From contig NZ_SZQA01000008.1 in assembly GCF_005233835.1 (NCBI RefSeq), forward strand, positions 62,001 through 126,000: a DNA stretch of 64,000 nucleotides. The letters run 5' to 3'. A model generated the notes under the pieces. It was not told where the DNA came from and ran no database searches. It saw only the letters and a program-made list of their open reading frames with translations. Shown here piece after piece: positions 9,675 through 19,940 of this stretch. Source of the DNA: Herbidospora galbida. GTDB lineage: Bacteria; Actinomycetota; Actinomycetes; Streptosporangiales; Streptosporangiaceae. The position numbers and the translations under genes were made by a program. Every line of letters begins with the position of its first letter. Position 1 is the first letter of the stretch.

Positions 9675-10741
9675 GCCGCCACGTCCTTCCTGCGGAGGAA
9701 CCCGATGATCCCCTTCGGCGCCAGGCCGATGACCAGGATGAACAGCGCGCCCTGGAGGTAGAGCCACGCGTCGGGCAGTTCCTCGCTGAAATAGGTCTTC
9801 GCGTAGCCCATCAGGACCGCGCCGAGCACGGCCCCGGCGAGCGCGAACCGCCCGCCGACGGCCACCGCGACCACCAGTTCCAGTGACGGTACGACCCCCA
9901 GCAGCGCCGGCGAGATGATCCCGACGACCGGCACGAACAGCGCGCCCGCGATGCCCGCCATGACCGCCGAGAGGGTGAAGGTGATCGTCTTCACGGTGGC
10001 CGGGTTGTAGCCGAGGAACCGCACCCGGTCCTCGCCGTCGCGCACCGCCAGGAGGAGCCGCCCGAACCTCGACCGCTGGAGCTGCCAGGCCGCGATGAAC
10101 AGGATCCCGAGCACGATCGCGACGGTGAAGTAGAGCCCGCGCTGGGTCGAGTCGGCGGCGACGTCCTGGCCGAAGAACTCGAAGAAGTTGGTCAGGCCGT
10201 TGGTGCCGCCGGTCAGGCCCTGCTGGCCGACGAGGAGGATCACCATGGCGGCCGCGAGGGCCTGGGTGAGGATCGCGAAGTAGGCGCCCCGCACCCGTTG
10301 CCGGAACACGAGCGTGCCGAGCAGCCAGGCGACCGCTCCCGGTACGACCACCACCATGGCGATGGCGAAGACGGGGTTGCGGAACGGCTCCCACAGGGCG
10401 GGCAGCGTCTCGACGCCGCTCCAGACCATGAAGTCGGGCAGGCCGTCGCCGGCGTCGTTGAGCTTGAGGTGCATGCCCATCGCGTAGCCGCCGAGGCCGA
10501 AGAACACCCCCTGCCCGAGGGTCAGCATGCCGCCCTGGCCCCAGGCCAGGCCGATGCCGAGGGCGACGATCGCATAGGTGAGGTACTTGGCCAGCAGCCC
10601 CAGCCGGAACGGCTCCAGGACCAGCGGCATGACCACGAGCCCGATGACCGCGACGAGCGCGAAGAGGGCGGGCCCGCGCCAGTCGCGCGGTTCCTTGACG
10701 GGGGCCTCGGTGACGGGGGGCTTCTCGAGTGTGGCTGTCAT
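9671..10741 (-). CDS. urtC: Urea ABC transporter permease UrtC
   Basis: 356 residues, LivM-like branched-chain/urea permease with about nine hydrophobic segments. GLAWGQGGMLTLGQGVFFGLGGYAMGMH and TGGTNGLTNFFEFFG are UrtC-type motifs, and the C-terminus ends in GLAPKGIIGFLRRK. The N-terminus is a short cytoplasmic Pro/Glu tail. It forms the membrane channel with UrtB. Start and stop both overlap neighbours as ATGA. Confidence 0.94.
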   Translation of the reverse strand: MTATLEKPPVTEAPVKEPRDWRGPALFALVAVIGLVVMPLVLEPFRLGLLAKYLTYAIVALGIGLAWGQGGMLTLGQGVFFGLGGYAMGMHLKLNDAGDGLPDFMVWSGVETLPALWEPFRNPVFAIAMVVVVPGAVAWLLGTLVFRQRVRGAYFAILTQALAAAMVILLVGQQGLTGGTNGLTNFFEFFGQDVAADSTQRGLYFTVAIVLGILFIAAWQLQRSRFGRLLLAVRDGEDRVRFLGYNPATVKTITFTLSAVMAGIAGALFVPVVGIISPALLGVVPSLELVVAVAVGGRFALAGAVLGAVLMGYAKTYFSEELPDAWLYLQGALFILVIGLAPKGIIGFLRRKDVAA

Positions 10742-11604
10742 GTCAGCGCCCTTGAACGGAGGACGAACAGGCCCTGCGGCCGGAACTGGAGGAAGGCGAT
10801 GATCACCGCGAACACGATCACCTTGGCCAGGCTGGCGTTGGTCCAGAACTCCGCGTACGAGTTCAGCAGCCCCAGCGCGAGCGCCGCGATGACCGCGCCG
10901 CGCAGCTGCCCGAGGCCGCCCGCGACGACCACGAGGAACGCGTCGACGATGTAGTAGGTCCCGAGCGTCGGCCCCACCGGGCCGATCAGGGTCAGCGCGA
11001 CCCCGGCGATCCCGGCCAGCCCCGACCCGATGAAGAAGGTCCGCTGGTCGACGCGCCCGGTGTTGATCCCGCTGGTCGCGGCGAGCTGCCGGTTCTGCAT
11101 CACGGCCTGCATCCGGCGTCCCTGCGCGCTCCGGTTCATGTAGACCCAGATCGCCACGACCGAACCCACGGCCAGCAGCAGGATGAACAGCCGGTTGTAC
11201 GGCATCGGCCCGAGCGAGCCCTGCAGCCACGTGGGCGACAGCACCTGCACGTTCGGCGCGCCGAACAGGTCTCGGGCCACCTGCTGGAGGACGAGCGAGA
11301 CGCCCCAGGTCAGCAGCAGCGTGTCGAGCGGACGGCCGTAGAAGTGCCGGATCGCGGTCCGTTCGAGGATCAGCCCCATCAGCCCGGCCACCAGGAACGC
11401 GACCGGCAGCGCCACCAGCACCGCGTTCCGGTCGGCGAAGTCCTGCAGCAGGTAGGCCGTGTACGCCCCGGCCATGATGAACTCGCCGTGGGCCATGTTG
11501 ATCACGCCCATCTGCCCGAACGTGAACGTCAGCCCGAGCGCGATGAGCAGCAGGACCGCCCCGATCGACAGTCCGATCGGCAGCTGGTTGAGGATTCCCT
11601 CCAC
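10738..11604 (-). CDS. urtB: Urea ABC transporter permease UrtB
   Basis: 288 residues, LivH-like. Conserved GLTFTFGQMGVINMAHGEFIMAGAY and ATSGINTGRVDQRTFFIGSGLAGIAG are present, with FLQFRPQGLFVLRSR at the C-terminus. It has a GTG start (CAC at 11602-11604) with GGGGG upstream. Integral membrane partner of UrtC. A stem-loop at 11631-11656 separates it from urtA. Confidence 0.93.
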   Translation of the reverse strand: MEGILNQLPIGLSIGAVLLLIALGLTFTFGQMGVINMAHGEFIMAGAYTAYLLQDFADRNAVLVALPVAFLVAGLMGLILERTAIRHFYGRPLDTLLLTWGVSLVLQQVARDLFGAPNVQVLSPTWLQGSLGPMPYNRLFILLLAVGSVVAIWVYMNRSAQGRRMQAVMQNRQLAATSGINTGRVDQRTFFIGSGLAGIAGVALTLIGPVGPTLGTYYIVDAFLVVVAGGLGQLRGAVIAALALGLLNSYAEFWTNASLAKVIVFAVIIAFLQFRPQGLFVLRSRALT

Positions 11605-11630
11605 CCTGCCCCCTTTCTGGGAAGTACGGT

Positions 11631-11656
11631 CCCGGGGCGCACGCGGGCGCCCCGGG
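11631..11656 (-). terminator. Stem-loop between urtA and urtB
   Basis: Perfect 10-bp stem CCCGGGGCGC (11631-11640) / GCGCCCCGGG (11647-11656) with a 6-nt loop and no U-tract. The position after a binding-protein gene is typical of a partial attenuator or 3'-end stabiliser, which would let urtA be made in excess over the membrane subunits. Confidence 0.6.
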
Positions 11657-11665
11657 AAGTCGGCG

Positions 11666-12895
11666 TCAGGAGGCGAGGCTCCCGGCCCACGGATACGACT
11701 TCAGGTAGGGGTCGGGCTTGATCGGCTCACCCGAGTTCCAGACCTCCTTGATCAGCCCGTCGGGCTGGATGATGCCGATGCGGGCCGTCTTGTACATGTG
11801 CTGCGTCTCGCCGTCGATGGTGACCAGGCCCTCGGGACGCTCCAGCGCGATCCCGCCGGAGGCCTTCTTCACCGCTTCGACCTCGGTGGTGCCGGCCTTC
11901 TTGACCGCCTCGGCCCACAGGTAGACGGCGTTGTAGCCGGCCTCCATCGGGTCGGAGGTGACCTTGGCGTCGCCGTACTTGGCCTTGAAGGCGGCGACGA
12001 ACTTGGTGTTGGCCGCGTTCTCGGTGGTCTGGTAGTAGTTCCACGCCACCGGGTGGCCGACGATGTTGTCGACGCCGATTCCGGTGACCTCCTCTTCCGC
12101 CACGGAAACCGAAAGCACCGGCATCGACTCGGCGGTCACCCCGGCGCTCTTCAACTGCTTGAAGAAGGCCACGTTGCTGTCGCCGTTCAACGTGTTGAAA
12201 ACCGCGTCGGGCTTCGCCTGAACGACCTTGTTGGTCAAAGTGGAGTATTCGGTGTGACCGAGCGGGGTGTATTCCTCGCCGAGAACCGTCATTCCGTTCG
12301 CGGCGGCGTAGGCCTTGATGATTTTGTTGGCCGTACGCGGGAAGACGTAGTCGCTGCCGACCAGGAAGATCTTGGTCTTGCCCTGTTCCTTCAGGTAGTC
12401 CAGACCCGGGATGATCTGCTGGTTGGTCGTCGCGCCGGTGTAGAAGATGTACGGGGAGGACTCCAGGCCCTCGTACTGGACCGGATACCAGAGCAGCGCC
12501 TTGTGGCGTTCGAAGACCGGGAGCATCGCCTTGCGCGACGCGGAGGTCCAGCCGCCGAAGACGGTGGCGACCTTGTCCTGGCTGATCAGCTTGTTGGCCT
12601 TCTCGGCGAAGGTCGGCCAGTCGGAGGCGCCGTCCTCGACCACCGGTTCGAGCTTCTTGCCGAGCACGCCGCCGGCGGCGTTGATCTCCTCGATGGCGAG
12701 CAGCTCGGCGTCGCGGACCGTGACCTCGCTGATGGCCATCGTGCCGCTCAGGGAGTGCAGCAGGCCGACCTTGATGGTGTCGCCGCCCGCCGCGGCGCCG
12801 CCACCGGTCGTGCTCTCGGTCGGTTCACCGCCGCAGGCGGCCAGAACCAGCACCAGACCCGCGCCCACCGCGGTCCGTAAGAATGCGTTGCGCAA
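11666..12895 (-). CDS. urtA: Urea ABC transporter substrate-binding lipoprotein UrtA
   Basis: 409 residues. Signal peptide with lipobox LVLAAC-GG near residue 22, then a Type-I periplasmic fold starting [29 protein letters not shown] and [14 protein letters not shown] are conserved UrtA motifs. The TTG at 12895 is taken as start because AAGGAGG (12904-12910) lies 8 nt before it. An in-frame ATG at 12928 would lie upstream of that SD and add 11 atypical residues. It captures urea outside the membrane for UrtBC. It is divergent from ureA. Confidence 0.93.
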   Translation of the reverse strand: MRNAFLRTAVGAGLVLVLAACGGEPTESTTGGGAAAGGDTIKVGLLHSLSGTMAISEVTVRDAELLAIEEINAAGGVLGKKLEPVVEDGASDWPTFAEKANKLISQDKVATVFGGWTSASRKAMLPVFERHKALLWYPVQYEGLESSPYIFYTGATTNQQIIPGLDYLKEQGKTKIFLVGSDYVFPRTANKIIKAYAAANGMTVLGEEYTPLGHTEYSTLTNKVVQAKPDAVFNTLNGDSNVAFFKQLKSAGVTAESMPVLSVSVAEEEVTGIGVDNIVGHPVAWNYYQTTENAANTKFVAAFKAKYGDAKVTSDPMEAGYNAVYLWAEAVKKAGTTEVEAVKKASGGIALERPEGLVTIDGETQHMYKTARIGIIQPDGLIKEVWNSGEPIKPDPYLKSYPWAGSLAS

Positions 12896-13126
12896 TGAAT
12901 TTCCTCCTTGCCGATACGGCCCCCGCACCGACCCGTCTGCCGCAAAGGTGATCGAACGCGATTTCCCGGGAAAATCGGTGAGGTTAATAGCCGATTACCG
13001 AAACTTCACTCAATCAATGAACGCGGCGGACGGCGCTATCATTGACCGGGAGCGCCGGAAAACTCGGAAACGCGTCCGTCATCGCGCGGAAACGCCATTG
13101 AAACCGATCTTTCTTAGGGTCCGGCC
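12896..13126. promoter_or_regulatory. Divergent urtA-ureA control region
   Basis: 231 bp. It contains the near-perfect palindrome CGATTTCCCGGGAAAATCG (12959-12977) and an overlapping repeat AATCGG (12973-12978) / CCGATT (12991-12996). The ureA -10 TAGGGT (13115-13120) lies 6 nt before ATG, so ureA is probably leaderless. The urtA side has the SD AAGGAGG at 12904-12910. Nitrogen control would be expected here, but no convincing GTnAC-n6-GAAAC GlnR site was found. Confidence 0.55.
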
Positions 13127-13429
13127 ATGCGGCTCACCCCACACGAGCAGGAACGCCTGCTCATTCACGTAGCGGCCGGCGTCGCGCGCGACCGGATGGA
13201 CCGGGGCCTGCGCCTGAACCATCCGGAGGCCACCGCGATCATCGCGTCGTTCCTGCTCGAAGGGGCCCGCGACGGCCAGTCGGTCGCCGAACTCATGGAC
13301 GCCGGCCGCAAGGTCCTGCGCCGTCAGGACGTCATGGAGGGCGTGCCGGAAATGCTGGACTCCGTCCAGATCGAAGCCACTTTTCCCGACGGCACCAAGC
13401 TCGTCACCGTCCACCACCCGATCTCATGA
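13127..13429 (+). CDS. ureA: Urease subunit gamma
   Basis: 100 residues, the canonical UreA length: [16 protein letters not shown]...[34 protein letters not shown] and DVMEGVPEM...[20 protein letters not shown]. Structural subunit of the nickel urease, which splits urea to ammonia and carbamate. First gene of ureABCFGD. Its stop overlaps ureB as ATGA. Confidence 0.97.
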   Translation: MRLTPHEQERLLIHVAAGVARDRMDRGLRLNHPEATAIIASFLLEGARDGQSVAELMDAGRKVLRRQDVMEGVPEMLDSVQIEATFPDGTKLVTVHHPIS

Positions 13430-13744
13430 CGGTTCCCGGAGAGATCGTCCCCGGCCCCGAGCCCGTCCCGCTGAACCCGGGGCGCGAGCGGGTGACCGTG
13501 CGCGTGGTGAACATCGCCGACCGGCCCATCCAGGTGGGCTCCCACTACCATTTCGCCGCCGCCAACCCGGGGCTGGAGTTCGACCGCGAGGCCGCCTGGG
13601 GCCACCGTCTCGACGTGCCGGCGGGCACCGCCGTCCGGTTCGAGCCGGGCGTCGAGCGTGACGTCACCCTGGTGCCCATCGCCGGGAAGCGGGTCGTGCC
13701 CGGCCTGCGCTCCGAATGGGCCGGCCCTCTCGACGGGAGCCCGC

Positions 13745-13752
<8 letters not shown>
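13426..13752 (+). CDS. ureB: Urease subunit beta
   Basis: 108 residues: [51 protein letters not shown] is split here only by the field limit into the hallmark GSHYHF and LEFDR motifs, followed by [17 protein letters not shown]. Structural subunit of urease. It has an ATGA overlap with ureA and an 8-bp overlap with ureC, so the three structural genes are co-translated. Confidence 0.96.
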
Positions 13753-15472
<1,720 letters not shown>

Positions 15473-15482
15473 GCCACCGGCG

Positions 15483-16139
15483 ATGGACGGTCTGCCCGGT
15501 CTGCTGCTGCTCGCCGACTCCCGGCTGCCCGCGGGCGGTCACGCCCATTCGGGCGGCGCGGAGGAGGCCTGCCGCATCGGCGCGATCTCCGGCCCCGAGG
15601 ACCTGGCGCGGTTCCTTCGGGGCCGGCTCGCGACGGCCGGCCGGGTGGCGGCGGCGCTGGCCTGGTCCGCCTGCGCGGCGGCCGACGCCGAAAGCGCGTG
15701 GCGGCTCCTGGACGCCGAAGCCGACGCCAGGATCGCCTCGCCCGCCCAGCGGTTGGCCAGTCGGACCCAGGGCCGTCTGCTGGTCAGGACCGCGAAGCGG
15801 ATCTGGCCGTCGGCGGCGCTCGCGGCGCTGGCCCGGGCCGTGCCCGACGGCGCCCACCATCCGATCGCCCTCGGCGTCGCCGCCCAGGCCGCCGGGTGCA
15901 CGCCCCACCAGGCCGCCATGGCGGCCGCCTACACGTCCGTCACCGGTGCGGCCACGGCCGCGGTCAGGTTGCTGGGGCTCGACCCGGTGACCGTCCACCG
16001 CGTCCTGGCCGAACTCCCCTATGACTCGGTCATCGCCGAACAGCACGACTGGTCCGCGCTACCCGCGCACGCCGCCCCCGCTCTCGATCTGCTGGCCGAA
16101 CAGCACCTACGTACGGAGGTAAGGCTCTTTGTCAGCTAA
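15483..16139 (+). CDS. ureF: Urease accessory protein UreF
   Basis: 218 residues, largely helical. The N-terminus [23 protein letters not shown] matches the UreF LP(x)GGFSHS(x)GLE pattern. [17 protein letters not shown] lies in the C-terminal half. UreF forms the pre-activation complex with UreD and UreG and gates GTP-dependent nickel delivery to urease. It overlaps ureG by 11 bp. Confidence 0.92.
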   Translation: MDGLPGLLLLADSRLPAGGHAHSGGAEEACRIGAISGPEDLARFLRGRLATAGRVAAALAWSACAAADAESAWRLLDAEADARIASPAQRLASRTQGRLLVRTAKRIWPSAALAALARAVPDGAHHPIALGVAAQAAGCTPHQAAMAAAYTSVTGAATAAVRLLGLDPVTVHRVLAELPYDSVIAEQHDWSALPAHAAPALDLLAEQHLRTEVRLFVS

Positions 16140-16803
16140 CCACGATGACCACCACGACGCGCCCGACGGGCACGGCCGGGCGCTGCGCCTGGGCATCGGC
16201 GGCCCGGTCGGGAGCGGCAAGACCGCTCTGACCGCGGCGCTCTGCCGGAGCCTCGGGCCGTCGCTCCGCCTGGGCGTGGTGACGAACGACATCTACACGA
16301 CCGAGGACGCCGACTTCCTGCGCAGGGCCGGCGTCATCGACCCCGACCGGATCATGGCCGTGCAGACGGGCTGCTGCCCGCACACCGCGATCCGCGACGA
16401 CATCGCCGCCAACATCGACGCCGTCGAGACCCTGGAGGAGCGCTTCGGCCCCCTCGACCTGGTCATCGTCGAGTCGGGCGGCGACAACCTGACCGCGACG
16501 TTCAGCCGGGGCCTGGCCGACCGCCAGATCTTCGTCCTGGACGTCTCCGGCGGCGACAAGGTCCCCCGCAAGGGCGGCCCCGGCGTCACGTCGGCCGATC
16601 TGCTGGTGGTCAACAAGACCGACCTCGCCCCGATGGTCGGCGCCGACCTCACGGTCATGTCCCGTGACGCGGCGGCGGTCCGGGAGGGCAAGCCGGTCCT
16701 GTTCACCTCGATCCGCGAGGACAGGGGCGCCCACTCGGTGGCCGAATGGGTCGCCGGCATCGTCGAATCGTGGCGGCACCAGCACTCCCACAGCCACCTG
16801 TGA
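16129..16803 (+). CDS. ureG: Urease accessory GTPase UreG
   Basis: 224 residues. P-loop GGPVGSGKT is at about 24-32, the nickel-binding CPH motif is in [11 protein letters not shown], the ESGGDN switch follows and NKTDL is the guanine motif. Both ends are His-rich ([12 protein letters not shown] and HQHSHSHL), which may hold spare nickel. A TTG start is used, with GGAGG about 9 nt upstream. The SIMIBI GTPase delivers nickel with UreF/UreD. Confidence 0.95.
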   Translation: MSANHDDHHDAPDGHGRALRLGIGGPVGSGKTALTAALCRSLGPSLRLGVVTNDIYTTEDADFLRRAGVIDPDRIMAVQTGCCPHTAIRDDIAANIDAVETLEERFGPLDLVIVESGGDNLTATFSRGLADRQIFVLDVSGGDKVPRKGGPGVTSADLLVVNKTDLAPMVGADLTVMSRDAAAVREGKPVLFTSIREDRGAHSVAEWVAGIVESWRHQHSHSHL

Positions 16804-17549
16804 TGACGAAAGCGCTGGTCCGGGCCCGTGCGATCCTTCGCACGGGCCTGGACGACCGGGGCCTCACCCGCATCGAGACCATGCGCTCCGACCCGCCGAT
16901 CACGTTGCGGCAGACGGCCCCCGGAGAGATCCACCTGGTCAGCACCGGCGCGGGCCCTCTGGGCGGCGACCGGTTGAGACTCGACGTCGAGGTCGCCGAG
17001 GGCACCTCCCTGACGGTCCGCTCCATCGCCAGCACGCTGGTGCTCCCCGGCACCGGCCGCTCCCTGATGGAGATCCACGTGTACGTCGCCTCCGGCGCCA
17101 CCCTGGTCTTCGCCCCCGAGCCGACGGTCCTGGCGGCCGGCTGCGACCACCGGATGACCACGTCGATCGAGCTCGCACGGGACGCGTCCCTGTTCTGGCG
17201 CGAGGAGATCGTCTTCGGCCGCCACGGAGAGCGGCCCGGCCGCTGCCACTCCCGCTTCGACGCGACGGTCGACGGCCACCCCCTGCTCCGCCAGGAGTTC
17301 GTCGTCGGCGACCCGGAAACCGACGCCAGCCCAGCGGTGTTCGGCACCGCGCGGTGCGTCGGCAGCACCCTCATCACGACCGAAACCGCGGCGGAGGAAC
17401 CGAAAAGCGAGCCCAGAGAAGCGGAAGTCGCCGAAGGGGTCGCGGTGCTCCCACTGGCCGGTCCCGGCACTCTCGTCTCGGCGCTGGCCGCCGACGCCGT
17501 CGAACTCCGACATCGGCTCTCCTGGGGAGAGAGCCGCGTTCTCCCCTAG
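16803..17549 (+). CDS. ureD: Urease accessory protein UreD (UreH)
   Basis: 248 residues. Family motifs TRIETMRSDPPITLRQT, LVSTGAGPLGGDRLRLDVEV, the conserved ATLVFAPEPTVLAAGC region and SLFWREEIVFGRHGE are present. It scaffolds UreF/UreG on apo-urease for nickel insertion. The ATG overlaps the ureG stop by one base (TGATG). Last gene of the urease operon. No terminator was found in the 28 bp before the next gene. Confidence 0.92.
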   Translation: MTKALVRARAILRTGLDDRGLTRIETMRSDPPITLRQTAPGEIHLVSTGAGPLGGDRLRLDVEVAEGTSLTVRSIASTLVLPGTGRSLMEIHVYVASGATLVFAPEPTVLAAGCDHRMTTSIELARDASLFWREEIVFGRHGERPGRCHSRFDATVDGHPLLRQEFVVGDPETDASPAVFGTARCVGSTLITTETAAEEPKSEPREAEVAEGVAVLPLAGPGTLVSALAADAVELRHRLSWGESRVLP

Positions 17550-17551
17550 AG

Positions 17552-17585
17552 GGAGACGTGGCAACTAGGGTGGAGACGTGGCAAC
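17552..17585 (+). repeat. 14-bp direct repeat flanking a leaderless start
   Basis: GGAGACGTGGCAAC occurs at 17552-17565 and again at 17572-17585, a 20-bp period (two helical turns). The -10 hexamer TAGGGT (17566-17571) lies between them. The second copy contains the GTG start at 17578. It may be an operator pair or a local duplication that created the promoter-start unit. Confidence 0.6.
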
Positions 17586-18060
17586 CGCACATCCCCCCAC
17601 ACCGGATCGAAGCGGAACAAGCACCTTGTTAGGGCTGGCCGTCGTGATAGCGGGGCTCGGCCTGGCCATGACCGGAGTGCTGCCCTGGTTCGGGATCAGC
17701 GCCACGTTCGGAGTCGTCAACGCCGACCTGACCGCCGTACACGGAACCGAGGACGCGGCCGGCTGGTGGGTCATGGGATCGGGCGTCGTCGCCGCCGGGC
17801 TGGGCGCGCTGGGGATCTCCCGCAGCCGGATCATCACCGGCCTGGCCATCCTGCCGGGCGCGGTCGCCGCGTTCTCGCTGGCCATGTTCCTGACCAGGCC
17901 CCATGGGTTCGACCGCCTCTCGATGGCCATCCCGGGCCTGGTCTCGGTCGAACCCACGATCATGTACGGCTGGTTCGCGGGCCTCGGCGCCTCGATCGTG
18001 GTCGCGGCGCTGGCCTGCCTCGCCCTCATGGGGCGTCGTCAGCCGCCCGATCAGTCGTAG
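17578..18060 (+). CDS. Four-helix integral membrane protein, unknown function
   Basis: 160 residues with four predicted membrane segments, about residues 16-40, 62-80, 84-105 and 128-150: LLGLAVVIAGLGLAMTGVLPW, WWVMGSGVVAAGLGALGI, GLAILPGAVAAFSLAMFL and GWFAGLGASIVVAALACLAL. The N-terminus is short and polar. The pattern resembles small Trp-associated actinobacterial membrane proteins, but no family was recognised. It has a GTG start with TAGGGT 6 nt upstream, so leaderless. It overlaps era convergently by 10 bp. Confidence 0.7.
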   Translation: MATAHPPTPDRSGTSTLLGLAVVIAGLGLAMTGVLPWFGISATFGVVNADLTAVHGTEDAAGWWVMGSGVVAAGLGALGISRSRIITGLAILPGAVAAFSLAMFLTRPHGFDRLSMAIPGLVSVEPTIMYGWFAGLGASIVVAALACLALMGRRQPPDQS

Positions 18061-18965
18061 AAGCCGAGCCGGCGCAGCTGCTTCGGGTCGCGCTGCCACT
18101 CCTTGGCGACCTTGACCCGCAGGTCGAGGTAGACGCGGCTGCCGAGCAGCGCCTCGATCTGCTTGCGGGCCCTGCTCCCCACGTCTTTCAGCCGCGAGCC
18201 GCCGGGGCCGATGACGATGGCCTTCTGCGAGTCGCGTTCGACGAACATGAAGGCGTACACGTCGAGAAGGTCGTCGCGCCCCTCACGGGGGCCCATCTCC
18301 TCGACGACCACCGCGATCGAGTGGGGCAGTTCGTCGCGCACGCCTTCGAGGGCCGCCTCGCGGATCAGCTCGGCGACCAGCACCTGCTCGGGCTCGTCGG
18401 TCAGCTCGCCGCCGGCGTAGAGGGGCGGCGACTCGGGCAGCCGGTCGATCAGCAGGTCGGCCAGCACGTCGAGCTGGTCGTCGCCCTTCGCCGACACCGG
18501 CACGATCTCGGCGAACTCGGCCAGCTGCGACACGGCGAGCAGCTGCTTGGCGACCTCCTCGCGGGAGGCCAGGTCGCACTTGGTGACCACCGCGATCACC
18601 GGCGTCTTCTTGACCGCGCCGAGCTTCTCGGCGATGAACCGGTCGCCCTTCCCGATGGGCTCGTTGGCCGGGACGCAGAACCCCAGCACGTCGACCTCGG
18701 TCAGGGTGGAGAGCACCAGGCTGTCGAGCCGCTCCCCCAGCAGGGTGCGGGGCCGATGCAGGCCCGGGGTGTCGACGATGACGAGCTGGGCGTCGGGCCG
18801 GTGGACGATGCCGCGGATCACCCGCCGGGTCGTCTGGGGCTTGGAGGAGGTGATCGCGACCTTGGTGCCGACCAGGGCGTTCATCAAGGTCGACTTGCCC
18901 ACGTTGGGCCGCCCCACGAACGCGGCGAACCCCGCGCGGAACTCAGACACCGGCCGATCAGACAT
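18051..18965 (-). CDS. era: GTPase Era
   Basis: 304 residues. G1 GRPNVGKST, G2 region KPQTTRRVIRGI, G3 DTPGLH and G4 TKCD (as VVTKCDLA) are all present. A C-terminal KH domain carries VYAFMFVERDSQKAIVIGPGGSRLKDVGSRAR. Era binds the 3' end of 16S rRNA and helps 30S maturation. It is co-transcribed behind the cdd-like gene (8-bp overlap). Confidence 0.97.
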   Translation of the reverse strand: MSDRPVSEFRAGFAAFVGRPNVGKSTLMNALVGTKVAITSSKPQTTRRVIRGIVHRPDAQLVIVDTPGLHRPRTLLGERLDSLVLSTLTEVDVLGFCVPANEPIGKGDRFIAEKLGAVKKTPVIAVVTKCDLASREEVAKQLLAVSQLAEFAEIVPVSAKGDDQLDVLADLLIDRLPESPPLYAGGELTDEPEQVLVAELIREAALEGVRDELPHSIAVVVEEMGPREGRDDLLDVYAFMFVERDSQKAIVIGPGGSRLKDVGSRARKQIEALLGSRVYLDLRVKVAKEWQRDPKQLRRLGFYD

Positions 18966-19287
18966 AGCGTCCTTTCAGCGAGCCGTCGAGGCCCGCGTGG
19001 AACAGGATCGCGTTGCCCAGGTCCTCCACCGCCGCGAGGTCTTCCTGCGCGGGTTCCTCGGCGTCGCTGACCAGCGCCGCGGCCTCCAGGCCCTGGGCGC
19101 CGCTCGACACCGCCGTCGCCACCGCGACCTGCACGGCGGTCAGCCGCAGCGAGGGCAGGTTCACGTCGGTCGCGACATAGGTCCGGCCGGTCTCGTCACG
19201 GACGGCGGCGCCTTCGGCGGTGCCGTTCCTGGCCCTGGCCGACCGGGCCAGGGTGAGGATCTTTTCGTCTTCAGGGTCGAGCGTCAC
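18958..19287 (-). CDS. Cytidine-deaminase-like protein lacking zinc ligands
   Basis: 109 residues: MTLDPEDEKILTLARSARARNGTAEGAAVRDETGRTYVATDVNLPSLRLTA is the start, with the deaminase-fold segment AAVRDETGRTYVA and the helix LTAVQVAVATAVSSGAQ. The zinc-binding HAE and PCxxC motifs of real cytidine deaminases are absent: there is no cysteine, and the only His, in FHAG, is near the C-terminus. Actinobacteria commonly carry such a protein beside era. It is probably a non-catalytic homologue. It has an ATGA overlap with the upstream lipoprotein gene and an 8-bp overlap with era. Confidence 0.75.
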   Translation of the reverse strand: MTLDPEDEKILTLARSARARNGTAEGAAVRDETGRTYVATDVNLPSLRLTAVQVAVATAVSSGAQGLEAAALVSDAEEPAQEDLAAVEDLGNAILFHAGLDGSLKGRYV

Positions 19288-19940
19288 AGGTCAAGGGTAG
19301 CGACCTTGCGGGACACCAATCGGGCCAGTTCCTCGGTCGTGCGGGCGTCGGCGCCGCTCATGCCGGCGTTCACCAGGCCGATCACCGCGCCGCCCTGGCG
19401 GGCCACGATCAGGTGCATCTCGTACGGATAGCCGCCGACCCGCCCGACCAGGCGGCGCGCGACGCCCCCGCCCTGGAGGATCTGCTCCGACACCGCGAGC
19501 GGGGCGACGGTCAGCCGGTTGACCTCACCGGCGGTCTGGTCACGGGCCGTGGTGCACTTGCGGGAGGCCTTGGCCAGTTCGTCCATCTGGTCGGCGGCCT
19601 CGCGGGAGCCGTACAGGGCGAGTGAGACGGCGGCCGTCTGGCCGACGCCCTCACCCAGGTAGCTGGCGGTGGTGGCGGCGGTCAGGCCCTTGCGGGCGGG
19701 CCGGCCGGCCATCAGGTTGAACAGGCGGCGGCAGGCCTGGACGACCGGTTCGAACGGTTCCTCCCAGCCGGGCCGCGACCGGGTGGCGAAGCCGCGCGGG
19801 ATCTCGTCGAGGTCGGCGAACAGCGCCTTGATCTTGAGCGCCTGCGGGGTGGTGCGGGCGTCGCCCACGGGACCCGAGCCGCATCCGGCGACGGCGGCGG
19901 CGAGCAGACAGCAGGCGATGGTCAGTCTCGCCACGCGCAT
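19284..19940 (-). CDS. Putative lipoprotein, unknown function
   Basis: 218 residues. An N-terminal signal peptide with lipobox AVAGC-GSG near residue 20 is followed by a secreted alpha/beta domain. No known domain was recognised. The regular mix of helices and strands with two cysteines (CRRLF and RKCTTARD) suggests a disulphide and resembles extracytoplasmic sensor-type domains of actinobacteria. First gene of a three-gene unit with the cdd-like gene and era, linked by ATGA overlaps. A G-rich SD-like run lies just upstream. Confidence 0.7.
   Translation of the reverse strand: MRVARLTIACCLLAAAVAGCGSGPVGDARTTPQALKIKALFADLDEIPRGFATRSRPGWEEPFEPVVQACRRLFNLMAGRPARKGLTAATTASYLGEGVGQTAAVSLALYGSREAADQMDELAKASRKCTTARDQTAGEVNRLTVAPLAVSEQILQGGGVARRLVGRVGGYPYEMHLIVARQGGAVIGLVNAGMSGADARTTEELARLVSRKVATLDL

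Noticed and set aside
12970-13010. Possible GlnR box before urtA/ureA
   Set aside because: GTTAA and GAAAC occur but 12 bp apart instead of 6, so the consensus spacing fails.
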